From Paludibacteraceae bacterium (GTDB taxonomy: Bacteria > Bacteroidota > Bacteroidia > Bacteroidales > Paludibacteraceae): a stretch of 51,305 nucleotides of DNA. Under the pieces are notes generated by a model, which worked only from the letters and a program-made list of their open reading frames with translations, was not told the DNA's origin and did not search any database. Each line of letters begins with the position of its first letter. Positions within the stretch are counted from its first letter, which is position 1. The translations under genes were made by a program, and so were the position numbers. Of the stretch, positions 1 through 7,015 are shown piece after piece. The stretch is from positions 1-51,305 of the forward strand of contig JAFSQL010000003.1 of NCBI GenBank assembly GCA_017446585.1. Reading direction: 5' to 3'.

Positions 1-1062
1 CTTGTGGTCAGAATCACAGACGGAACGTACCCATACGTAGTAAGTAGTGCTTGCCGTGAGACCTGTCAACGCTTTCGTTTTGCTCGTTGAAGTCGTGTTG
101 GCGGCGGTGCCTGCCACGGGAGCGGTGGATGAAGTCGAGTAGTAAATGTCGTAACTTGCCGCGTTCGCGGCGTCGGTGATGGTGAGCGTGGTGCCGGAAG
201 AAGTCGTGCTGCCTGCCGTTACTGCGGTAGGGGCGGCAGGTGTGGAGCAGGAAGCGGATACAACGGTTACGTAAGTTGGCGTTGAATAGTTGTATGCATA
301 ATCACGATGAACTATGGCATATCGGTCGCCTGCGCTGAATGTGCCAGAATAAGAAGTTGCAGCAGAGGAGACGGAGTTTGATACTACTGTCCAGTGTCCA
401 GATTGGTCTGTGGCAGAGACTGCATAAAGACCTTGGTCGTTAAGACTTAAATCATCGGCAGAACCACTTGTTCGTCTGAGAATCAACGTGTTTTCAATGC
501 CAGTAGCTGCATCAGAACCATTAGTCCAAGAGATTGATGATGTCGTTGCACTTGGGACAGTGGCGGAGGTAGGAGCCGTGAGGTCAATAGTTGAAGAATT
601 ATCATAATATAAAACTACATCATCCACGTAATGTGCAGAACTAGCACTTTTCCTGAAAGTTATATCGGTGTTCTTGTTACCTGTTGAACTTGTATAGTTA
701 TAAGTGTGTGTCAATCGAGTCCAAGTTGTTCCAACGGACGTTGCGCTGTTAGCATTTCCATTTAATTTCAACGATGTATTCCCTGCGGTTGAATTTTTTA
801 CCCAAGCAATCATGTGAATGTAAGTGTCTATTGTATATGAGATGCTTTTTCTCATATATCCATCTCCTGCGCTATTGCCTGTGGAAGCTAAAGAATGAGT
901 TCCTGTTCTGGATTCAGAGGTCGAACTTGCAAGTGTGTTCATGCTTGATTTTGTCCAAGATTCAACTCCGCTTTCAAAACCTCCAGCATACATTGCGGTG
1001 GCTCCAATTGCTCCTACAGTGCAGAAGAGTGCAGCAATTAAGGTTAATAAGATTTTTCTCAT
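1..1062 (-). CDS. Secreted fibronectin type III protein, C-terminus beyond window
   Basis: I translated this frame by hand; it is open from an ATG at 1062 to the window edge (354 codons) with no stop. The N-terminus MRKILLTLIAALF plus a small-residue stretch reads as a signal peptide. Residues about 25-170 look like a jelly-roll carbohydrate- or adhesion-type domain, with GGFESGVESW near its start and YVDDVVLYYD near its end. From about residue 175 two fibronectin-III-like modules follow, recognisable by TAPTSATVPSATTSSISW, then PAAPTAVTAGSTTSSGTT, and YDIYYSTSS with TTYYVWVRSVCD. The protein is therefore exported and modular, probably a cell-surface adhesin or glycan-binding protein. It could be a T9SS cargo, but the C-terminal sorting domain that would show this lies outside the window. 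Substrate unknown. The leader upstream is unusual and is described separately. Confidence 0.85.
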   Translation of the reverse strand, partial: MRKILLTLIAALFCTVGAIGATAMYAGGFESGVESWTKSSMNTLASSTSESRTGTHSLASTGNSAGDGYMRKSISYTIDTYIHMIAWVKNSTAGNTSLKLNGNANSATSVGTTWTRLTHTYNYTSSTGNKNTDITFRKSASSAHYVDDVVLYYDNSSTIDLTAPTSATVPSATTSSISWTNGSDAATGIENTLILRRTSGSADDLSLNDQGLYAVSATDQSGHWTVVSNSVSSAATSYSGTFSAGDRYAIVHRDYAYNYSTPTYVTVVSASCSTPAAPTAVTAGSTTSSGTTLTITDAANAASYDIYYSTSSTAPVAGTAANTTSTSKTKALTGLTASTTYYVWVRSVCDSDHK

Positions 1063-1103
1063 AATGATAGGTGTTTGATTGTTGTTTGCTTGTTATGGTG
1101 TAG

Positions 1104-1309
1104 GTCGCGCGAGGCGCGACAAGTGAAAAAAGGGAATGCGAGCGCAAGATGCCACACGGAGGGGCATGAAGCGTCGGGACGCTGCCAGGGGCAGCATCAG
1201 CACGGAATCAGACTAAACGGTCTGAAACGGTATGTGACAGGAAGTGGCGGTCAGGCAACAAGCCGCCGCAAACGCCGAGAAAGTCGGCGGACGCGCGACG
1301 AAGGCGCGT
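1104..1309. repeat. Cluster of short GC-rich inverted repeats (hairpin-dense leader)
   Basis: About 200 bases hold a chain of short perfect dyads: 1104-1110 with 1114-1120 (GTCGCGC/GCGCGAC), 1149-1153 with 1163-1167, 1171-1175 with 1178-1182, 1181-1186 with 1190-1195 (GCTGCC/GGCAGC), 1209-1213 with 1220-1224, 1273-1278 with 1284-1289 (CGCCGA/TCGGCG), and 1291-1296 with 1304-1309. The plus-strand frames here have no recognisable protein. On the minus strand the block lies directly in the leader of the secreted protein. A dispersed intergenic repeat is my best guess; a structured RNA leader is the alternative. Confidence 0.6.
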
Positions 1310-1327
1310 GCAAGTGAATGTTTTCAT
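1208..1327 (-). other. 39-codon leader ORF, probably not a protein gene
   Basis: An ATG at 1327 opens a 39-codon minus-strand frame that ends at 1208, inside the inverted-repeat block. The 25 or so bases before it closely match those before the ATG of the secreted protein at 1062: both have CACCT(T)ATCATT followed by (A/T)(A/T)GAGAAAAA. This suggests the leader was duplicated or interrupted by a repeat element. The peptide has no domain I recognise, and its residue run FLGVCGGLLPDRHFL is more likely translated repeat DNA than a real product. Confidence 0.25.
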
Positions 1328-1356
1328 GATTTTTTTCTCTTAATGATAAGGTGTGT

Positions 1357-1411
1357 GTATCACAAAAAAGCCACGCCTGACCATGGAGACGGTCAAGCGC
1401 GGCTTGTGATG
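1357..1411 (-). terminator. Rho-independent terminator
   Basis: Read on the minus strand, GCCGCGCTTGACC and GGTCAGGCGTGGC form a 13-bp stem with two mismatches around a GTCTCCAT loop, followed at once by TTTTTT. An outer arm (ATCAC/GTGAT) extends the pairing. It lies about 200 bases downstream of the toxin gene and upstream of the secreted protein, so it separates the two minus-strand units. Confidence 0.75.
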
Positions 1412-1472
1412 AAGATTCTAAATGGACGCTATAAGCGGTTGAGAGGGAGGAAATTACCCCCCCGTGCTGCGC

Positions 1473-1495
1473 ACAACTAATTGAAAATTAGTTGT
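1473..1495. repeat. Perfect 10-bp inverted repeat
   Basis: ACAACTAATT, a GAA loop, then AATTAGTTGT. It sits in the 200-base tail between the toxin stop and the terminator, next to a run of seven C. There is no T tract, so it does not look like a terminator. Otherwise I see nothing in 1412-1613. Confidence 0.5.
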
Positions 1496-1613
1496 TTGCG
1501 TTATGTATTTTAGCGTTGCATTCAAAGAATGAGACTGAATGTCAGTGGCAAAGATAGAGAATGTTTTGGAAAGCTTATGCTTCGCGAGTGTTAAAAAACA
1601 AGTTCGAGAGAAC

Positions 1614-1889
1614 TTATTTGTCGTCATAATGACCGTAGGCGGTAAGGACAAGCACAACGACCTCGGTCTCGAAGATGCGGTAAACCATGCGATGCTTCTT
1701 GGAGATTTGTCGGCTCCATCGCCCTTCGGGCATTCCCTTGAGCGGTTCGGGGTGTCCTGTTCCCGTCTTGGGATGAACGCGCAGTTCCTCGATGAAACGA
1801 AGTGCCTTGGCAAATGCCTTAGGTTCGCTTTTCTCTAATTTGCTTAATCCGATATTGGCTTCGGGAGCGTACTTTATGTCAAACTCCAT
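1614..1889 (-). CDS. YoeB-family mRNA interferase toxin
   Basis: This 91-residue protein has the RelE/YoeB (Txe) toxin fold. The typical stretch GTGHPEPLKGMPEGRWSR (about residues 42-59) is followed by QISKKHRMVYRI, strand VVVLVLTAYGHY, and a C-terminal His in YGHYDDK. YoeB toxins cut mRNA in the ribosomal A site; the Arg residues in the SRQISKKHR segment and the late His match the positions used for catalysis in the family. The gene overlaps the antitoxin upstream by 11 bases, with the antitoxin first, so the pair is translationally coupled. Length is normal for the family (about 85-90 residues). I see no truncation. Confidence 0.9.
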   Translation of the reverse strand: MEFDIKYAPEANIGLSKLEKSEPKAFAKALRFIEELRVHPKTGTGHPEPLKGMPEGRWSRQISKKHRMVYRIFETEVVVLVLTAYGHYDDK

Positions 1890-2136
1890 AGCCGCATCGT
1901 TTTAGCATGTCAGAAACGGATTCGCCCGGAAGTTGTGTCGTGTATTCGCCGCGTGCGTATTGCTCTTCGGCTTTTTCAACGCGAGCGAAAAACTCTTCCT
2001 TGGTCATCAAGGTAGGGTCTTCTTTCTTGGCAGTGAGGCGTTTGACGTATTTCAGCACTTTCTGCATCAGTGTTTCGTCGTCAGCAATCTTGTCGAGGGC
2101 TCGGTACAACTCCGCATTAAGTTCTATCGCTGTCAT
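1879..2136 (-). CDS. Antitoxin partner of YoeB-type toxin
   Basis: An 85-residue, strongly charged protein directly before and overlapping the toxin gene. The N-terminal half (about 1-35) looks helical and could serve as the dimer/DNA-binding part. The middle, MTKEEFFARVEKAEEQYARGE, followed by an unstructured tail ending DMLKRCGYGV, resembles the toxin-wrapping region of small Bacteroidetes antitoxins. I identify it by position and shape rather than by a named DNA-binding family. It probably neutralises the toxin and represses the shared promoter; a TATCTTTG box lies 30 bases upstream on the same strand. Confidence 0.8.
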   Translation of the reverse strand: MTAIELNAELYRALDKIADDETLMQKVLKYVKRLTAKKEDPTLMTKEEFFARVEKAEEQYARGEYTTQLPGESVSDMLKRCGYGV

Positions 2137-2165
2137 GGCTTTTTTCGTTTTTTTTTGTTCTGACG

Positions 2166-2173
2166 CAAAGATA
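2166..2173 (-). promoter_or_regulatory. -7 promoter box of the toxin-antitoxin operon
   Basis: TATCTTTG on the minus strand matches the Bacteroidetes -7 consensus TAnnTTTG. It lies 30 bases before the antitoxin ATG. No clear TTG element sits 19 bases upstream. Confidence 0.55.
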
Positions 2174-2176
2174 GGA

Positions 2177-2998
2177 TTATTTTTGTTTCGGGAGGTCGTA
2201 AACGAGCGAACGGATTTGCGCGGCTTTCGCCATGGGGTTCCGCGCCTGTTCCAATTCCTGCCAGGGGATGGGGTCGCCGAAGTAAACGTTGAAGGTTTTG
2301 CCTTGGTTGCGGTACATCTCGTGTATGAGCAGTGTCATTTCGAGGTTGAGTTTGATGCCGAGGTGGGTGCGCAGCCATGAAAGGGCATAGAATCCGAAGT
2401 GGTTGTGTCCGTCATAGTAGCAAGGGACGACATCACGGTGGTACTTGGTCGCGAAGGAGATGAAACTTTTCTTCCACTCTCGGTCACGGATGCCGCTTCC
2501 GAAGTGGAAGCGCGAGCATTGTCCGCTGGGGAAGATGATGAACTGGTCGTCGCCCCGCAACGCCTGGTCCACGGCGATGGCTTGCTCTCGCTTTTGGTTG
2601 CCGCCACCCATCTTGACGGGGACGATGAGCGGTCGGAGTGGGATGAGGTAATAGAGGAACTCGTTGACGAGGAATTTGACGCCGTGCCATTTCCTGTCAA
2701 GGACGGTGGCCATGGTGATGCCGTCAGGACCGCCGAGGGGGTGGTTGCTGACAAAGATGTATTTCTTGGAGGCGTCGAGCTTGTCGAAGCCGTGCGGCAC
2801 GATGGTCTCGTTGAGGTATCGAACCGTGGCGTGGGCGAACTCCATGCCTGCCCCGCCGTTGTAGTCACGCAGCATGCGGTTCATCCAGTCCTGATGGATG
2901 AGTTTTTTCATCAGCCAGATGACGGGTCGCGGAACCGTGACGTTGGGGAGTTGCTGTTTGAGAACTTGCTCGATGTCAAGGTAGGGGAAAGTGCCCAT
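2177..2998 (-). CDS. PlsC-like glycerolipid acyltransferase
   Basis: A 273-residue protein of the 1-acyl-glycerol-3-phosphate acyltransferase superfamily. The catalytic block is SNHPLGGPDGIT (His86 and Asp92), a His-x5-Asp form of the usual His-x4-Asp. A second block, IFPSGQCSRFHFG near residue 155, matches the substrate-binding region with a conserved Pro-Ser/Glu-Gly. It would move a fatty acyl group onto a lipid headgroup at the inner face of the cytoplasmic membrane. Proteins of this type are common in Bacteroidales and may serve lipids other than phosphatidic acid, such as amino-acid lipids; the acceptor cannot be told from the sequence. It stands 38 bases downstream of the cytidylate-kinase-like gene and probably shares its transcript. 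Confidence 0.8.
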   Translation of the reverse strand: MGTFPYLDIEQVLKQQLPNVTVPRPVIWLMKKLIHQDWMNRMLRDYNGGAGMEFAHATVRYLNETIVPHGFDKLDASKKYIFVSNHPLGGPDGITMATVLDRKWHGVKFLVNEFLYYLIPLRPLIVPVKMGGGNQKREQAIAVDQALRGDDQFIIFPSGQCSRFHFGSGIRDREWKKSFISFATKYHRDVVPCYYDGHNHFGFYALSWLRTHLGIKLNLEMTLLIHEMYRNQGKTFNVYFGDPIPWQELEQARNPMAKAAQIRSLVYDLPKQK

Positions 2999-3036
2999 GT
3001 GTCGGATGCGGGTGGTGAATGAGTTCGGTTGTTTTT

Positions 3037-3657
3037 TTAGAAACCGTTTTTGACGATGGTCTCAAGCATGTTGATGACGGCGGTTTCGCCCGCTTTTGCC
3101 ACGTCGATGGAGAGGTCGTAGTTGCGGGCGTCGTAGCGGCTCTTGCCGGAATACTCGAGCGTGAAGGCTTCGCGGATTTCGTCGTTCTTCTTGAGTAACG
3201 CGCGCGCCTCGTCCTGTTGCAGGCCTCGCTTGTCCATCAGGCGACGGACGCGGAAGTCCTCGGGCGCGTGGAGGAAGACGCGGAGCGTGTCAGGGTGGGA
3301 ACGGAACACCTCAAAAGCACCACGGCCGACGATGACGCAAGGACCATTGGCGGCGAGTTCCTTCATGATATTGCACTGCGTCTGATAGACGTGGCGGGCA
3401 GTGATGTCGCGTTCGTCGGGCACGTCGCCTATGGGAGCGTTGCGGTAGAAGTGAAGGAAGTCGTCCCACCAACGTGGTTTTCGCTCCATGAGGTTGTCCA
3501 CGTCGTCACGCGTCACGCCGAGTTCACGCGCCGCGTCGTCGAGGATTTGCTTGTCCAGAAAGTTGAAGCCGAGGCGATTTGCCAATTGCTTGCCGATGGA
3601 GCGTCCTCCGCTGCCGTTCAGACGGTTGATGGTGATGATGAGGCTGGTCTTATTCAT
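3037..3657 (-). CDS. Cytidylate kinase-like protein
   Basis: A 206-residue P-loop kinase of the cytidylate-kinase-like family common in Firmicutes and Bacteroidetes. I start it at the ATG at 3657 (MNKTSLIITINRLNGSGG) rather than 19 codons earlier, because the beta-strand and phosphate loop ITINRLNGSGGRSIGKQLA should be close to the N-terminus and the promoter box at 3683-3690 would leave no room for the longer form. Further signs are the DKQILDDAARELGV helix, VIVGRGAFEVF, and an RRLMDKRGL lid segment. The family is not the essential Cmk; its substrate is uncertain and it may act in nucleotide salvage or regulation. Cotranscription with the acyltransferase downstream is likely. Confidence 0.8.
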   Translation of the reverse strand: MNKTSLIITINRLNGSGGRSIGKQLANRLGFNFLDKQILDDAARELGVTRDDVDNLMERKPRWWDDFLHFYRNAPIGDVPDERDITARHVYQTQCNIMKELAANGPCVIVGRGAFEVFRSHPDTLRVFLHAPEDFRVRRLMDKRGLQQDEARALLKKNDEIREAFTLEYSGKSRYDARNYDLSIDVAKAGETAVINMLETIVKNGF

Positions 3658-3682
3658 GATGTGTTCGTTAGAAAACTCAAGA

Positions 3683-3690
3683 CAAAGGTA
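3683..3690 (-). promoter_or_regulatory. -7 promoter box of the cytidylate-kinase-like gene
   Basis: TACCTTTG on the minus strand, 25 bases before the chosen ATG at 3657. A GTTGG lies upstream with 21 rather than 19 bases of spacing. Confidence 0.55.
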
Positions 3691-3758
3691 CTGTAAATTG
3701 TAGATTTTTGCCAACTTTGAGTTGACTTTGATTCCATTTTTTTTGTTGAAAGAAGATT

Positions 3759-4505
3759 ATGCGTAGTCGCATCATACGTTCGTTGCTTTCGCTCTTATGC
3801 CCGGAGACGTGCGCCGCTTGTGGCGAGGTCGTTGACGGGGATGTCGGGTTCGTGTGCGAGAAGTGCCGGGAACGGATAGCGTGGGTGGAGCGACCGTTTG
3901 ACGCTGACAACGCGGCGAACAAACGACTCTATATGACCATTCACAGGACCACGAGAGAGGAAGAGGGGACGACGGCACAGGAAGGGCGTGAGACCCTCGC
4001 CGTGGCGTTCGCCCACTATATAGACAAGGGATTGACGTACAACATCGTTCACGCGTTCAAGTATGGTCATCGCCCAAATGTCGCGGTGGAAGCGGGACGC
4101 ATGATGGGGCGGCGGATGAAGGAGGAGGGAAGGTTCGTAAGGGACATAGACTGCATCGTTCCCGTGCCGCTGCATGAGCGGCGCAAGTCGAGGAGGGGGT
4201 ATAACCAAGCGGAACTGTTGGCAAGGGGCATCGGGGAGGTCACGGGATTGCCCGTTGAGAGCGGCGTGCTGGAGCGGCGTGTGAACAATGTGTCGCAGAC
4301 GCGGCAGAGCGCGTACGGTCGGCAGTCGAACGCGGAGGGCATCTTCAACGTGAGGTTTCCGAACACGCTGGAGGGGAAGACGGTGTTGCTGGTGGATGAC
4401 GTGTTGACGACGGGTTCCACCTTGGGCGACGCATGCAGAACGTTGGGGCTCATTGAGGACGTGAGGGTGAAGGTTGCCACCTTTGCCGTGGCGGGAGGAT
4501 ATTAG
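3759..4505 (+). CDS. comF: ComF-family phosphoribosyltransferase-like protein
   Basis: A 248-residue ComF protein. An N-terminal zinc-ribbon-like part has CPETCAACG (about residues 15-23) and CEKCRE, then a variable linker. The C-terminal phosphoribosyltransferase fold has the PRPP-binding motif VLLVDDVLTTGSTL (about residues 210-223) and the family signature RGYNQAELLARGI, which follows VPVPLHERRKSRR. ComF works with single-stranded DNA handling during natural transformation in several phyla; in Bacteroidetes the gene is widespread and its role less certain. It is the only plus-strand gene in the first 6 kb, divergent from the cytidylate-kinase-like gene and convergent with the ATPase that follows. 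No terminator is evident in the 36 bases between comF and that ATPase. Confidence 0.9.
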   Translation: MRSRIIRSLLSLLCPETCAACGEVVDGDVGFVCEKCRERIAWVERPFDADNAANKRLYMTIHRTTREEEGTTAQEGRETLAVAFAHYIDKGLTYNIVHAFKYGHRPNVAVEAGRMMGRRMKEEGRFVRDIDCIVPVPLHERRKSRRGYNQAELLARGIGEVTGLPVESGVLERRVNNVSQTRQSAYGRQSNAEGIFNVRFPNTLEGKTVLLVDDVLTTGSTLGDACRTLGLIEDVRVKVATFAVAGGY

Positions 4506-4541
4506 AGGGGAAGGGGAGGGATTATTTTAGGTAATTGAAAA

Positions 4542-5693
4542 CTACTCGGCGGGGAATAACTCGTCGTTCCAAAGCATTCGTAAAAAGTCTTTCACGTAGA
4601 GAATCTCGATATGGTCATGACGACGAGACATCTTGTCGTTAGAAACGATGATGCAGCGGCTATTGGGAAATTCGTCGTGATAGTCTTTGAAGTTGCCGAG
4701 GTGCTTGCCGTAGATTTCATCGGAGGATTTGATTTCGATGCCACACTCCGCATCACCGATGACAAGGTCAATCTCCTTGCCACCATAGGTATGCCAATAA
4801 CTGAGTTGTTTGTCGTTGTGACGATATCCGAAGTAGGCTCTTAGTTCTTGGATGACAAAGTGTTCGAATGCGTGACCATATTCTGGCGTTCCTGGGGTGA
4901 GGGAGGTGCGTCGCATCAGATAGTTGTAAATCCCGACATCAAAAAAGTAGAATTTTGGGCTTTGCGTGACCTTGCGTTTGATCGTTTTCGTATAGGCGGG
5001 CAACGTGTAGCCGATGAGGGTGTCTTCCAGAATGCCAAAGTATTCTTTGACGGTGTTGGCGCTAATGCCACAGTCGGACGCGACATTGGCGTAGTTGAGG
5101 ATTTCTCCGCTGGAGAGTGCCGCCACATTCAGGAACCGTTGGAATATATCTATATTGCGTGACAACGCCTCTTCCTTTATTTCTTCTTTGAGGTAGATGT
5201 CAATATAAGCGGAGAGTAGGCGTTGCGGTCTGGACGCCAAGTAATGTGGAGGAAGCATGCCCCAGAGCAAGGCTTTCTCCAAATCAAAGTCGGGAAGTTC
5301 GGCACTGACGAAGGGGAAGAAATAGCAGGGGACGGCGCGTCCTCCTAAGGTGTTGTAGCCTTTGCGTTTCAGTTTGCGCGCACTGCTTCCGCAGAGAACG
5401 AATCGCAGTCCTTTTTTCTGAATGAGGCGGTGAACCTCGTTCAGCAATTCTGGTACTTCGGCAATCTCGTCTATGACGACGATGGTGTCAGCGGTTTTGT
5501 CTTGAAGAAGTTCAAATAGGAGGGCTGGTCGCTCGCGAAAGCGGCGTTTCAAGTCTCCGTCCAGTAGGTCAAAAAAAATGGCGTTTTTGAACTGTTGTTC
5601 GAGTGCCGTTGTCTTTCCTGTTTGTCTTGCGCCGAAAAGGAATATGCTTCCGTCTTTTATTTCATTGAGTAATTGATGTTTACGTAGAATCAT
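4542..5693 (-). CDS. AAA ATPase with DUF4143 domain
   Basis: A 383-residue protein. The N-terminal P-loop ATPase shows FLFGARQTGKTTALEQQF (Walker A, about residues 20-37) and TIVVIDEIAEVPEL (Walker B). The C-terminal DUF4143 region ends with a nuclease-like fold carrying EIDLVIGDAECGIEIKSS, a pattern of the PD-(D/E)xK type, though catalysis is not established for the family. I take the ATG at 5693 (MILRKHQLL); a GTG eight codons upstream also fits but falls within the tandem repeats. Such genes are multicopy in Bacteroidetes and their function is poorly known; a defence or mobile-element role is often suspected. The promoter upstream is near-ideal and the leader consists almost wholly of 32-base repeats, so expression may depend on RNA folding. 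Confidence 0.85.
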   Translation of the reverse strand: MILRKHQLLNEIKDGSIFLFGARQTGKTTALEQQFKNAIFFDLLDGDLKRRFRERPALLFELLQDKTADTIVVIDEIAEVPELLNEVHRLIQKKGLRFVLCGSSARKLKRKGYNTLGGRAVPCYFFPFVSAELPDFDLEKALLWGMLPPHYLASRPQRLLSAYIDIYLKEEIKEEALSRNIDIFQRFLNVAALSSGEILNYANVASDCGISANTVKEYFGILEDTLIGYTLPAYTKTIKRKVTQSPKFYFFDVGIYNYLMRRTSLTPGTPEYGHAFEHFVIQELRAYFGYRHNDKQLSYWHTYGGKEIDLVIGDAECGIEIKSSDEIYGKHLGNFKDYHDEFPNSRCIIVSNDKMSRRHDHIEILYVKDFLRMLWNDELFPAE

Positions 5694-5696
5694 GGC

Positions 5697-5775
5697 TAAG
5701 AAAATCTGAAGTGACACTTCGGATATTTTAAGAAAATCTGAAGTAGCACTTCGGATTTTCTAAGAAAATCTGAAG
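5697..5775 (-). repeat. 32-bp tandem repeats forming the 5' leader of the DUF4143 gene
   Basis: TAAGAAAATCTGAAG begins at 5697, 5729 and 5761, an exact 32-base period over about 2.5 units. The spacers carry near-complements (ACTTCGGATATTT at 5716-5728 and ACTTCGGATTTTC at 5748-5760), so each repeat can pair with either neighbour. The array ends four bases before the ATG at 5693 and starts right after the -7 box, so it makes up nearly all of the untranslated leader. Confidence 0.85.
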
Positions 5776-5807
5776 CAAAGGTAGCGATATTTTATTGTGA
5801 AACAAGG
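5776..5807 (-). promoter_or_regulatory. Promoter of the DUF4143 ATPase gene
   Basis: On the minus strand a TTG (5803-5805), 19 bases, then TACCTTTG (5776-5783). This is the Bacteroidetes consensus TTG-N19-TAnnTTTG with exact spacing. Transcription should start about 7 bases downstream, at the edge of the tandem repeats. Confidence 0.75.
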
Positions 5808-5933
5808 ATTGTGAGAAAAAACTTCGAATGTGAAGAAACGGAGATTTACAACTCGGATTGTTTTACAATGCAAAAACAGATGCTTATTATAATAAGGTGT
5901 CGATAGTCTTTGTGAAACTTTTTGGGGTAAAAG

Positions 5934-5964
5934 TTTGTGTGTGTTGGAAATTGTCGTACCTTTG
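5934..5964 (+). promoter_or_regulatory. Promoter of the rpsL ribosomal protein operon
   Basis: TTTG (5934-5937), 19 bases, TACCTTTG (5957-5964), matching the Bacteroidetes consensus. It gives a leader of roughly 60 bases before rpsL. The 240 bases between the preceding divergent ATPase promoter and rpsL hold nothing else that I recognise. Confidence 0.8.
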
Positions 5965-6029
5965 CACTCCAATTCGTGAAAAAGCACCGAATTTTTATAA
6001 CAACCAAATAATTAAGTTTTTAAGTAGAA

Positions 6030-6416
6030 ATGCCTACGATTCAACAACTCGTAAGAAACGGACGTACGGAAGAGACCTTCAAGAGCAAGTCTCCCGCGCT
6101 CGATTCTTGCCCACAGCGACGCGGTGTCTGCGTTCGCGTTTACACGACGACCCCAAAGAAGCCTAACTCGGCTATGCGTAAGGTGGCTCGTGTGCGTCTC
6201 ACCAACCAAAAGGAAGTCAACGCCTACATTCCAGGCGAAGGACACAACCTGCAAGAGCACAGCATCGTGATGGTGCGTGGCGGTCGTGTTAAGGACCTGC
6301 CAGGTGTTCGTTATCACATCGTGCGCGGTACGCTTGATACCGCCGGCGTGGCAAACCGTTTGCAACGTCGTTCGAAGTATGGTGCCAAGAGGCCTAAGGA
6401 AGGGGCAAAGAAGTAA
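6030..6416 (+). CDS. rpsL: 30S ribosomal protein S12
   Basis: 128 residues, full length. The decoding-centre segments [19 protein letters not shown] and [20 protein letters not shown] are the universally conserved ones. The lysines of PKKPNSA and VKDLPGV, the usual sites of streptomycin-resistance changes, are wild type. S12 lines the ribosomal A site and monitors codon-anticodon pairing. It is first in a run that continues with rpsG, fusA and the S10 genes, directly behind a strong promoter. Confidence 0.98.
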   Translation: MPTIQQLVRNGRTEETFKSKSPALDSCPQRRGVCVRVYTTTPKKPNSAMRKVARVRLTNQKEVNAYIPGEGHNLQEHSIVMVRGGRVKDLPGVRYHIVRGTLDTAGVANRLQRRSKYGAKRPKEGAKK

Positions 6417-6509
6417 GGATTCTTAAAACTTCCAAACGTTGAGTAAATGCCCCAAGCGCGGGGTGTTGAAGAACAGACACAACAGCAAACACAGTTACAT
6501 TAAAAAACG

Positions 6510-6986
6510 ATGAGAAAAATCAAGAAACAAAATCGGGTTATCCTTCCGGATCCCGTATATCAAGACAAGACCGTTACGCGTTTCGTCAATCACATGATGT
6601 ATGACGGCAAGAAGAACACGGCGTATGGCATTTTCTACGACGCGATGAATGTCGTTAACGGCAAACTTCCAGAGGGAGAGACTTCGCCACTTGACGTGTG
6701 GAAGAAGGCCCTCGAGAACATCACTCCGATGGTAGAGGTAAAGTCGAAGCGTATCGGTGGCGCGACGTTCCAGGTGCCTACCGAAATCGCTCCAGGACGT
6801 AAGGAGAGCATTTCGATGAAGAACTTGATCAACTTCGCGCGCAAGCGTAGCGGTCGTTCGATGGCGGAGAAGCTCGCCGCTGAGATGCTTGACGCATACG
6901 CGAGCCAAGGTGGCGCCTTCAAGCGTAAAGAGGAGATGCACCGCATGGCAGAGGCTAACCGCGCGTTCGCACACTTTAAGTTCTAA
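6510..6986 (+). CDS. rpsG: 30S ribosomal protein S7
   Basis: 158 residues, full length, with the S7 signature [22 protein letters not shown] near the N-terminus split over about residues 12-33 and [18 protein letters not shown] mid-protein. S7 starts assembly of the 30S head by binding the 3' domain of 16S rRNA, and in enterobacteria it represses its own operon. It follows rpsL by 93 bases; that gap holds a small CCCC/GGGG hairpin (6450-6463) of unclear meaning. Confidence 0.98.
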   Translation: MRKIKKQNRVILPDPVYQDKTVTRFVNHMMYDGKKNTAYGIFYDAMNVVNGKLPEGETSPLDVWKKALENITPMVEVKSKRIGGATFQVPTEIAPGRKESISMKNLINFARKRSGRSMAEKLAAEMLDAYASQGGAFKRKEEMHRMAEANRAFAHFKF

Positions 6987-7015
6987 CCCCCCAAGAAAAA
7001 TAATCTATCATCAAT

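Noticed and set aside
1075-1480. Plus-strand frames of 80 and 78 codons
   Set aside because: They run through the inverted-repeat block and terminator, have odd composition and no domain.
5693-5717. GTG start at 5717 for the DUF4143 ATPase
   Set aside because: It falls inside the tandem repeats and adds residues encoded by repeat DNA; the ATG at 5693 starts right at the family-typical sequence.
5697-5775. CRISPR-like spacing of the 32-base repeats
   Set aside because: Only 2.5 units, the spacers are near-repeats rather than unique, and no cas genes are near.
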